Below are positions 1 to 7,197 of a stretch of DNA of 64,000 bases, piece after piece. The position numbers and the translations under genes are program-made. A model generated the notes under the pieces. The model did not search any database. It saw only the letters and a program-made list of their open reading frames with translations, and was not told the origin of the DNA. Each line of letters begins with the position of its first letter. Positions within the stretch are counted from its first letter, which is position 1. The DNA is from Methylomonas sp. EFPC3 (lineage in GTDB: Bacteria; Pseudomonadota; Gammaproteobacteria; Methylococcales; Methylomonadaceae): the NCBI RefSeq assembly GCF_029643245.1, contig NZ_CP116398.1, positions 1 to 64,000 of the forward strand, in the 5' to 3' direction.

Positions 1-942
1 GGTAATGCCGGCTTCGTGGCAGGCGAGGATTTCTTCGCTTTTGAAATAACCGCGATCGGCAATGACGGTTAAATCGTCAACTCCCATCGCACTGCGAGCT
101 TTTTTCGCCATGTTTGAAAGCTGGCTGCGGTCCACACCCTCATTGATCACCTCGTGCGCCACAATCAGATGATGCTTAGTGTCAACAGCGGTCTGAGCGT
201 TATAACCCACGATGCCCGTACCCCGCGTTTTCATGGAACGGGCATCGGGATCAGTCAGGGAAATCTGTTTGTCGGGTATTTGGTTGAGCTGAACTTCAAC
301 GTCTTTCAGGGCTTTCATCTGCGCTTTTAGGGCAGCAATTTTATCTTGCAAACGCTCGGTTTTCGCCTCTGCCACGGTGGGTTCTTGCCGATCGGCGCTA
401 TCCAGTTCAGTCAAATATCGATTGATACTGGATTCGATTTCTTCCATCCGCCGTTGTAATTTGGCGCTGGTGAAGTTGCGGTCGCGGTTATTAACGGCTT
501 TGAACTTGCTGCCGTCTATGGCCACCAGGGCTTCTGAAAATAAACCCAGCTGCTGACAGAGCATGACAAATTGGCGGCAGACATTACGGATGGCTTTACC
601 GTTCTCTTTGCGGAAAGTGGCGATGGTTTTGAAATCCGGCATCAAGCGTCCGGTTAACCACATCAACTCGATATTACGCTGCGTTTCTTTCTCCAAACGA
701 CGGCTGGATTGGATGCGATTAAGGTAACCGTAGATATAAATCTTCAGTAAAACCGCAGGGTGATAGGCGGGTCTGCCAGTAATAGCGGGTTGAACACCTT
801 CGAAACCGAGTGGCTTAAGATCCAACTCATCCACAAAGACATCAACGACACGAACCGGATTGGTTGCCACCACATAGTCATCCAGACTTTCAGGTAGCAA
901 GGTAATTTGAGTGCGACATTCACCTTTAACAAATCGATTCAT
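1..942 (-). mobile_element. IS1182-type transposase, 3' part outside window
   Basis: An open frame of 314 codons runs from an ATG at 942 to the window edge with no stop, so the C-terminus lies outside. It begins MNRFVKGECRTQ and continues with PAYHPAVLLKIYIYGYLNR and FKTIATFRKENG, the DUF772 pattern of IS1182/IS5-group DDE transposases. A first catalytic Asp is visible in VAIDGSKFKAVNNRD and a later DDE stretch in VIADRGYFKSEEI. A charged coiled-coil segment separates them, as is usual for IS1182. The visible part is not broken, so the copy may be functional. Terminal inverted repeats were not identified. Confidence 0.85.
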
Positions 943-1004
943 CGGCTGACTCCAATCAGTAAACCCTGAGCCAAATTATACCAAAGCTGGCGTTTTGACA
1001 CATA

Positions 1005-1262
1005 TATGGACTCCTCCCCAATTGCAAGCCAAGCTTACCTTAATTGATGATTTCAACAGAGATCGAGATTGCAAACATATATTCGGCCTCTTGGTAGGGG
1101 CATTTACTAAACCTCTGGGCCTTGATGAATCTATCCGCGCGCATTTTCCCAAAACAGCCTGTCGGTTTCTATGAACCACTGTGTCAATCGGGTTTTAAAA
1201 GCACCGGTCTGACCTGTTGTCACCATCAATATGGGTTTTCTTGCCTCCGCAATCTGGTTTAA
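1005..1262 (+). pseudogene. Possible frameshifted coding remnant, unidentified
   Basis: One forward frame reads KLTLIDDFNRDRDCKHIF and on through GLLVGAFTKPLGLDESIRA to a stop at 1172-1174. The adjacent frame takes over at about 1167 with FYEPLCQSGFKSTGL and reaches TAA at 1260-1262. The composition looks protein-like on both sides of the shift, which suggests the C-terminal end of a decayed gene between two IS remnants. I do not recognise the family, and a chance open frame is a real alternative. Confidence 0.25.
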
Positions 1263-1303
1263 CTCTATTTTTTGGTATGAAAGTTATTCTGGTTTTCGAT
1301 CGG

Positions 1304-1882
1304 TTAAGCCGTAACTGTTTGGTATGTTTTATCTTGGGTAGCCATCGCCCATAGCACACGGGCATTTTTGTTTGCCAACGCTACGGCGGCTTTGTTAAAA
1401 CCGCGTCGTTCCACCAAAGACTGAAGCCATCGGCTGAGTGGGTCTGTCTTGCCACTGCAGCATTTGATCACAGACCTAGCTCCGTGGATCAGCAAGGTGC
1501 GAAGGTAGCGATTGCCGCGCTTACTGATTCCAAGCAAAACCTGCTTATCGCCGCTACTATGCTGTCGTGGCACCACGCCAAGGCTTGCGGCATAATCCCG
1601 GCTTTTCGCATAGCCCTTACCTTCGCCGATATCGGATGCCATGATCGTCGCGGTTATCGGACCGATGCCAGGGACATCAAGGAATCGGCGACTGAGGGTG
1701 TTTTGCTGACATAAGCGGTTTATTCGTCTATCTTGCGCATGGATGTCGTTATCCAGCTTACTGAGACATTCATACATTTCTGCAAACAATTCGCGGCTTA
1801 ACGGGGGCAAACTATTTTCGGCATCTTCCAAAATTAGTGGCAACTGTTTCCTGACTTGATTAACACCTTGCGCTATTACAGT
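1304..1882 (-). pseudogene. IS110-family transposase, 5'-truncated remnant
   Basis: The frame contains QGVNQVRKQLPLILEDAE, then DVPGIGPITATIMASDIG and YAASLGVVPRQHSSGDKQ, followed by GNRYLRTLLIHGARSV. This is the C-terminal Transposase_20 (IS116/IS110/IS902) domain with its conserved Ser. The N-terminal DEDD RuvC-like domain is absent: upstream of about 1882 the frame runs into a stop at 1901-1903 in unrelated sequence. No genuine ATG precedes the conserved part. It is therefore a non-functional remnant, and it ends cleanly at a TAA. Confidence 0.85.
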
Positions 1883-1957
1883 CTGGGTCGAACCAAGCCG
1901 TTAATCACCGAGAAGGGTTTTGAGAAGAATGCTCAATGCCATTCCTAGCAAAAATAT

Positions 1958-2512
1958 TCATGTATTCGGTCGAGTTCCTTTGCTACTCAGAATTTTTAAT
2001 GTGCAAATTTGGCAAATCGGCGGGTAATTGGTGCAGTAAATGATGAAGAAATTCCTGCGGCAGGCCGAGCAGAACTGCAAGTCGGCTGAGCCATTTTTTA
2101 TGGCGTGAGCAATCACCCAAGCTTCATCAAAATTAGCAGGTCTTATCCGGCCGTAAGGTCGACGTTCTCGAATATGGCCTGGAAACATATTGCAGAAATA
2201 GTCCCAGGCAAACACGATGGCGTTTATATCCATATTGGTTTTGATGTCTACGCGACTGGCACTGCGATAAATCGAAGCAAACACAGCCATGTATAGGAAT
2301 GACTCCCGTGTTTGTGCGATGGCTTCAATACTGGGAATAACGCCAGAAATTGGCCGCTCTTTATGGATGGAATAATAGATATAGCGAAGGTCTTTAGGCC
2401 GCAGGATTTGGATGATCTGCCTGACAATAGACGTTCGCAATTTTCGCTTTAACAGTTCGTATGCCAGGTTGTGTTCTTTCAATCCTGATTGATATGCACT
2501 CAACTGGCTCAT
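1958..2512 (-). CDS. FlhC-like transcriptional activator (SetC/AcaC type)
   Basis: A 184-residue protein with the FlhC fold signature. A helical N-terminal region is followed by a C-terminal four-cysteine zinc site, FCSACRRNFF and PPICQICTLK (CxxC...CxxC near residues 147-173). FlhC acts with FlhD as a DNA-binding heterohexamer. Homologous pairs named SetCD (SXT/R391 elements) and AcaCD (IncA/C plasmids) switch on conjugation genes. Its ATG overlaps the FlhD-like stop by four bases (ATGA), so the two are co-translated. Beside a lytic transglycosylase and an integrase, with no flagellar gene visible, a mobile-element activator is more likely than a flagellar one. Base composition is AT-richer than the core genome further right. 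Confidence 0.78.
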   Translation of the reverse strand: MSQLSAYQSGLKEHNLAYELLKRKLRTSIVRQIIQILRPKDLRYIYYSIHKERPISGVIPSIEAIAQTRESFLYMAVFASIYRSASRVDIKTNMDINAIVFAWDYFCNMFPGHIRERRPYGRIRPANFDEAWVIAHAIKNGSADLQFCSACRRNFFIIYCTNYPPICQICTLKILSSKGTRPNT

Positions 2513-2817
2513 GATTTGCCGCTGGGACAGGGTAGAAACATTAATAACTCGCTAGCACGACTTTCTGCTGAATCATCATCAGCATTGGCGATTTGTAGAA
2601 ACTCTTCCCATTGGTTTGGGTTAAAGCGGGGTGCAAATTTCAAGTAATCGCTTCGGGCAAGCAGCTTGAACTGCTTGATTGACATCCCCCTGATTAACGG
2701 AATGGCTTCGGGCGTCAGTCCCAGAGAAAAAAGGGCTTTGTGTTCATTGCCGGCTGAGATCAATTCTTTGGCCGCAATAAGATAATCCAGATTCAGGTTG
2801 TACAGATTATCGTCCAC
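2509..2817 (-). CDS. FlhD-like transcriptional activator (SetD/AcaD type)
   Basis: A 102-residue protein with an FlhD-like helical core: NLDYLIAAKELISAG, then FSLGLTPEAIPLIRGMS and IKQFKLLARSDYLKF. FlhD dimers pair with FlhC to form the activator, so the adjacent FlhC-like gene is the expected partner. The start is 11 bases after the lytic transglycosylase stop, and the stop overlaps the FlhC-like start, giving a three-gene leftward operon. The family is inferred from the motif pattern and the paired gene. Target promoters cannot be seen in this window. Confidence 0.72.
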   Translation of the reverse strand: MDDNLYNLNLDYLIAAKELISAGNEHKALFSLGLTPEAIPLIRGMSIKQFKLLARSDYLKFAPRFNPNQWEEFLQIANADDDSAESRASELLMFLPCPSGKS

Positions 2818-2828
2818 CCCGTTAGCCC

Positions 2829-3476
2829 TTAGATCAATGTCCTGATTTGGTTGGCCAGAGCAATGACGCGCTGTCCATACTGAATTGCAGCATGTGCATT
2901 TTGCCAGCTGTGATACCGACCTATCCCCAATTCCAGATTATTTGGAGATGACTGTATAGCCTCAGCCAATACCTTGGCACCAATTTCAAGATTGGTGACA
3001 GGATTGAGTAATTGCTCGGGTTTTGCGACGTTGTGACCATGCCAATAAAGATTGACTTGCATCATACCAACGTCAATATGGCGATTCCCTTCAGCAATAG
3101 CGGTATTAAGGATATGTTGTGCTTCTTGCTTTGAAGTCGAAACGATCGACTTACCCGATTTATTGATAGCCCAAGGCCAAGGCGTTATGCTGGCATATCC
3201 ATTACTATTGGCCGACTCGACTAGAGCAACGGCATATAAAATGTAGGGATCAAGCTCGTGCTTATTTGCAACTTGCCCCCACAGCGAGTTCCGTAATTTG
3301 GTTTTTGACACTAGGGTCTGTTGGCCGTTGCTGATCGTTTGCATGGATTCAGCTGCCATTGATTCCATGGGTTGGCTGATGACGCAAAGGCTTCCGATCA
3401 TGCCAATCCCAAGATGCTTAACAGTGTTTTGAAATGGAAGCGTAAGCTCAAGATTTTTTGAAGTATTAATGAACAT
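2829..3476 (-). CDS. Lytic transglycosylase, conjugation-element type
   Basis: A 215-residue SLT-like protein. After a hydrophobic stretch (about residues 20-37) that may be a signal sequence come LDPYILYAVALVESAN, with the likely catalytic Glu at 87, the DVGMMQVNLYWHG segment and the closing LGIGRYHSW. Such enzymes cut peptidoglycan glycan strands and are often carried by conjugative elements to let the transfer apparatus span the wall. It is first in the operon with the FlhDC-like pair. The IDVGMMQVN and GRYHSW spacing resembles the transglycosylases of ICE modules more than housekeeping Slt enzymes. Confidence 0.78.
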   Translation of the reverse strand: MFINTSKNLELTLPFQNTVKHLGIGMIGSLCVISQPMESMAAESMQTISNGQQTLVSKTKLRNSLWGQVANKHELDPYILYAVALVESANSNGYASITPWPWAINKSGKSIVSTSKQEAQHILNTAIAEGNRHIDVGMMQVNLYWHGHNVAKPEQLLNPVTNLEIGAKVLAEAIQSSPNNLELGIGRYHSWQNAHAAIQYGQRVIALANQIRTLI

Positions 3477-3670
3477 CGCAAGTAGCCGTAATGATTTTGA
3501 TGCGAGTTTACGACGTTGCCAAAAATTCTATATGCTCGAAAAACCTCTTTTTTTGCGGTTTTTAGCCGGTTCTCTGAATTTGGCTTTGCTTGATCTTGCG
3601 CTCGGAAGGAAGGTGGTGAGGGAGCGGGCAACAAGGTGGAATAGGTGTAAATGTGTCACTAAGATGTTTT

Positions 3671-3731
3671 TGTGGCGCGATTTTTGGTTTAATGACATAT
3701 TAAATGGCGCATTAAAATTAATCGCGACACC
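3671..3731. promoter_or_regulatory. Inverted repeats in the divergent Fic/transglycosylase region
   Basis: Two nested symmetries lie just upstream of the Fic gene. GTGGCGCGATT at 3672-3682 faces AATCGCGACAC at about 3720-3730 (10 of 11 positions complementary). TTTAAT and ATTAAA flank a five-base centre at about 3688-3704. The position between divergent transcription units suggests an operator, possibly for an autoregulator carried by the element. No function is proven. Confidence 0.35.
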
Positions 3732-3743
3732 AAAAATAAAATC

Positions 3744-5150
3744 ATGCCAAAAATAGTCCCATCAGAAGAGTTGGATCGAATCGAGAAGTTGATTGCTCAA
3801 TATTGCGAAGGTATTGGTGCGAAAGCTATTGCGGAACAGCTAGATTTTGAAATCAAGGGGCGTACCCTACAACGTCGTTTGGCCACATTGGTAGCCGAGC
3901 GGCGAATAGTTTGTGAAGGTGATGGGCGAGCACTGAAGTATAAAATTGCAAGATCTGGCAGGAATATCGCCTCAGTTGATTGTGTGGATGATTCAAGCCG
4001 GCAAGACGTAGAGGAAGTATATATTCCCATTTCGCCAGAAGGCGAAGAGATCAAATCCTTTATTCGTCAGCCACGAACTCAACGTTCTCCCGTCAGCTAT
4101 CGGCCTGATTTCCTGGGGCAGTACTATCCAAACAACACCTATTACTTACCAGCCAGTTTACGCGAACAATTACATGCCTTGGGCCGGTCGCCGGCCGAAC
4201 AAACCCCGGCAGGCACCTTTGCTCGAGACATTCTGAATCGCTTGCTCATCGATCTTTCGTGGGCTTCTTCCCGCTTGGAAGGCAATACCTACAGTCGGCT
4301 GGATACCGAACGCTTGATTGAATTCGGTCAGGCTGCTGAAGGGAAGGATGTTATGGAAACCCAGATGATCCTCAATCACAAGTCGGCCATCGAATATTTG
4401 GTACGCGATACGGAGCATGCCGACGTTACGGCCGAAACCGTTGTTGCCTTACATGCTTTTTTATCGGATGGTTTGTTGGCGGACCCGATGAGTTGTGGTC
4501 GCCTGCGTAATCGGGCGGTCGATATCGGCGGCAGCGTTTATTTGCCGATTGCCATGCCGCAACGGATTGAGGAGTTGTTCGGAATCGTCATGACGATGGC
4601 GGCGGAAATCAAAGATCCGTTTGAACAATCGTTTTTCCTGATGGTGCATTTGCCTTACTTGCAGCCCTTCGAAGATGTCAACAAACGGGTTTCGCGGTTG
4701 GCGGCCAATATCCCACTAATTCAACACAATCTTTGTCCACTGTCCTTTATCGACGTGCCGCAACAGGCTTATGTGGATGCGGTCCTCGGCGTCTATGAAC
4801 TGAATCGAATTGAATTGTTGAGAGACGTTTATATCTGGGTTTACGAACGCTCATGCCAGCAATACGTTGCCGTCCAGCAGCAACTCGTGCCGCCGGACAT
4901 CGTTCGATTACGATATCGAAACGAACTGGCCGAAGTAATACGAGCTATTGTCCGGGATGGACTGGCGACAGATGAAGCATCGATTTTGGCTGGCATTCCG
5001 GATTCTGTGTCTCAGGAAGACAAGCAGAAATTCATTATTTTGATACAAAACGAACTCAAAACCTTGCATGCGGGAAATGCAATTCGTTTCGGTCTGCGTC
5101 CTCTGGAGTTTTCGGTATGGCAGGAAAAAGGAATAAAATTCAGTGATTGA
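3744..5150 (+). CDS. Fic-family protein with degenerate catalytic motif
   Basis: 468 residues: an N-terminal winged-helix-like region (about 1-60), a linker, a Fic core (about 150-350) and a C-terminal winged-helix-like region. The segment SSRLEGNTYSRLDTERLIEF matches the (S/T)xxxE(G/N) inhibitory helix of Fic proteins. The canonical active site HPFxxGNGR reads QPFEDVNKRVSRL here, with Gln307 in place of the catalytic His and Val/Lys in the anion-binding loop. Family proteins with His AMPylate targets. This sequence should not do so in the usual way and may be regulatory or use another chemistry. ATG at 3744 is the first in-frame start. It lies between the conjugation-type operon and the integrase, on the opposite strand to both. 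Confidence 0.82.
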   Translation: MPKIVPSEELDRIEKLIAQYCEGIGAKAIAEQLDFEIKGRTLQRRLATLVAERRIVCEGDGRALKYKIARSGRNIASVDCVDDSSRQDVEEVYIPISPEGEEIKSFIRQPRTQRSPVSYRPDFLGQYYPNNTYYLPASLREQLHALGRSPAEQTPAGTFARDILNRLLIDLSWASSRLEGNTYSRLDTERLIEFGQAAEGKDVMETQMILNHKSAIEYLVRDTEHADVTAETVVALHAFLSDGLLADPMSCGRLRNRAVDIGGSVYLPIAMPQRIEELFGIVMTMAAEIKDPFEQSFFLMVHLPYLQPFEDVNKRVSRLAANIPLIQHNLCPLSFIDVPQQAYVDAVLGVYELNRIELLRDVYIWVYERSCQQYVAVQQQLVPPDIVRLRYRNELAEVIRAIVRDGLATDEASILAGIPDSVSQEDKQKFIILIQNELKTLHAGNAIRFGLRPLEFSVWQEKGIKFSD

Positions 5151-5200
5151 ACTGAATCAAAAAAATAATTAAGGTCCAAATTTTATTTATCTAATAAAAA

Positions 5201-6397
5201 TCAACAGAAGGTGTTTTTATCTGCATTCAACTCGATTAAGTAGTTTTCCCATTTTAATAAGGCGCTTCGTTTTTCCTGTAAGTAATCATATCTATCATAA
5301 TGTTTTGAGCTTACATCATTTAGAGCATGATTTTGTATCTTATCTCTGATGCTTTTTTCTATTCCAATTTCTCCCATACGAGTTTTTACTGTTCTCCTTA
5401 AATCTCTCGGTGTGAAAGTATCGATGCTGCTTATTCGAGTAATCGCGTGCGCCAAAGATGTTTTATGTATCGGTTTTTCTTCGTTATACCTGCTTGGAAA
5501 GAGATAGTCAGAGTTTCCAGAATATGGCCATAATTCATTAAGTAATTTTTTAGCTAACGGAGTAATAGGCAATATCAACCATCGTTCGTTTTTCACGCGT
5601 TCTGGCGGGGCGCTCCAAATCATGGCTTCAAAATCAAACTCATGTTTCATTGCGCCGCAGAGTTCCCAAGAACGGCAGCCATATAGGAGTAGTAGTTTTG
5701 TAGCTAGATGAAATTGCTCATGAAGGCATGTTTCGTTCCAAAGGACTTTGATTTCGGCAAATGATAATGCCCTTTCTCCAGCAACTTCTGCACTGGTATC
5801 TTTTGGAATTGCATCGACTGGGTTAGTTTGTATTTGAAAGGTAAATTCATTTGATAGGTTTTTGGGGTCATTATCATGATAAACTCCTAATTCAAATGCT
5901 CTTCTTAAGTAAGACCGAATCCGATTAGCCTGAACATTAGAGCCTCGCGAAATAATAGTGTAAAGTATTTTCCTTATATGGGCTGGCGTTACGTCCTTGG
6001 CTTGTAAGTCCAAAATGTCTTTACAGTTGTAATTAAGATCTGCCTCGACTTTTTCAAAAGTTCGCTTTCCTGAATCAACCATGTGCTTGATGTAATAATC
6101 AAACAAATCGGCTACGCTGCCAAGTCTCAGCTCAATGCGGGATTGTGGGTCAATTCCGCGATCGATCTCCCGTCTCAGTTCACGACACTTATCCCTTGCC
6201 TCAGATAGGCTAATCGATGGATACCGTCCTAGGCTTGCGAATTTTTGTTTACCATCTGGACCTGCATATTGAATAAAAAAGGTTACGCTTCCAGCTGGCG
6301 TCACTTTGACGCCAAAGCCTTTATCTGGCCCCTTTTCATAGAGTCTATATGCCGACGGTTTTGCCTTGAGCCCTTTGATTGATTTGTCAGTAAACAT
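5201..6397 (-). CDS. Tyrosine recombinase / integrase (DUF4102 type)
   Basis: 398 residues with an N-terminal arm-binding DUF4102 domain (KSIKGLKAKPSAYRLYEKG, about 1-85), a core-binding domain and a C-terminal catalytic domain. Visible active-site residues are Arg242 (YGCRSWEL), the TPRDLRR box with Arg334, His357 (NHALNDV) and the likely nucleophile Tyr367 (HYDRYDYL). The usual His of the HxxR box is Arg331 here, a substitution seen in some P4-like integrases. The gene starts about 150 bp from a tRNA-Asn 3' fragment and reads away from it, as expected for an element that integrates in that tRNA. Composition is AT-rich. Confidence 0.93.
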   Translation of the reverse strand: MFTDKSIKGLKAKPSAYRLYEKGPDKGFGVKVTPAGSVTFFIQYAGPDGKQKFASLGRYPSISLSEARDKCRELRREIDRGIDPQSRIELRLGSVADLFDYYIKHMVDSGKRTFEKVEADLNYNCKDILDLQAKDVTPAHIRKILYTIISRGSNVQANRIRSYLRRAFELGVYHDNDPKNLSNEFTFQIQTNPVDAIPKDTSAEVAGERALSFAEIKVLWNETCLHEQFHLATKLLLLYGCRSWELCGAMKHEFDFEAMIWSAPPERVKNERWLILPITPLAKKLLNELWPYSGNSDYLFPSRYNEEKPIHKTSLAHAITRISSIDTFTPRDLRRTVKTRMGEIGIEKSIRDKIQNHALNDVSSKHYDRYDYLQEKRSALLKWENYLIELNADKNTFC

Positions 6398-6404
6398 AAT
6401 TTCG

Positions 6405-6446
6405 TGGTCACTTTGTGGTCACTTGAATTCCGCAACATAAGGTCAC
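6405..6446. repeat. GGTCAC direct repeats beside the attachment site
   Basis: TGGTCAC at 6405-6411 and 6416-6422 and AGGTCAC at 6440-6446 are same-orientation copies. The first two are spaced 11 bp, about one helical turn. They lie between the integrase start and the tRNA fragment, where arm-type integrase or excisionase sites usually occur and where they could also autoregulate the integrase. Confidence 0.5.
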
Positions 6447-6547
6447 AGAATGAAACAACCATGAACGGAAGATGTGATAAAGTTCAATATAATCTGGCAT
6501 TTAGGAATATTCTGCAACCTGCAGAAATACATGGAAACATGGTCTTT

Positions 6548-6597
6548 AGCGACTGTTAATCACTAGGTCGGCGGTTCGAGCCCGTCCGGGGGAGCCA
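6548..6597 (+). tRNA. tRNA-Asn(GTT) 3' fragment, putative attR
   Basis: The sequence fits the 3' half of a tRNA: loop CTGTTAA with anticodon GTT, T arm GGCGG-TTCGAGC-CCGTC, then an acceptor strand and encoded GCCA ending at 6597. The matching D arm and 5' acceptor strand (expected TCCCCCG) are missing upstream, so this is a partial gene. Integrases that target tRNA 3' ends leave such a displaced fragment at one end of the element. An intact tRNA-Asn is then expected to the left, outside the window. The anticodon stem has one C-A mismatch. Confidence 0.8.
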
Positions 6598-6604
6598 AAT
6601 ACAT

Positions 6605-6637
6605 AAAGGGCTTGCAGCGATGCAAGCCCTTTTTTTG
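6605..6637 (+). terminator. Rho-independent terminator after the tRNA fragment
   Basis: An 11-bp perfect stem, AAGGGCTTGCA paired with TGCAAGCCCTT around a GCGA loop, is followed by a T-run. It is probably the original terminator of the tRNA-Asn gene, now downstream of the displaced fragment. Confidence 0.85.
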
Positions 6638-7189
6638 CTTTGGGGGCCCGGTAAGGCAATTGTTTACAAATTTCCGTTATCGTTGATAGCTACACCCCAT
6701 GGTTTTTTCAACTCCGCATTTGCCGGGGCGATATTGGGATTTTCCGCCATTTTGTGCCGGACAGAAAGCGGATGAATGCGCTAGAGACCTCAGATAGTTA
6801 TGGGGCAAACCTATGTCCGGCATCGGCAAGCGATTTTATGACGTCGGCGCAACACAGAATTTCTAATGCAAGTCCTGGCCGAGACTAATCCGGCGTCGCG
6901 CTTATATCAAGCCGCCATATCGGTATTGCTATAGCGGCGTTTCAAACCCTCGGGCGGATTGTCGTTGACCAGTTCCACCTTATCCCGCTTGTCTTGCTTG
7001 ATATCGCGAAAACCCGGCGTGAAACCGCACTTTAGCCGGGTAACCCGCGGAGCCAGTTTCCAGCGGCGAATATCGGACCTCGGACATCCGGTACGCTGGC
7101 GATATTGATTCCTCCCACAGCGCTACAAAAACCCATTACTGTTTTTCAAAGGCGTTTAAGCTTCTGGGAGACGATTTCAAACTTAGCGA
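6638..7189. other. Gene-free interval between element end and metE
   Basis: No convincing gene was seen. One minus-strand frame without an ATG (6907-7122) reads protein-like text such as RWKLAPRVTRLKCGF and ends ...RRYSNTDMAA. It could be the tail of a decayed gene, but in GC-rich DNA it may be chance. Confidence 0.4.
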
Positions 7190-7197
7190 TTGACCAC

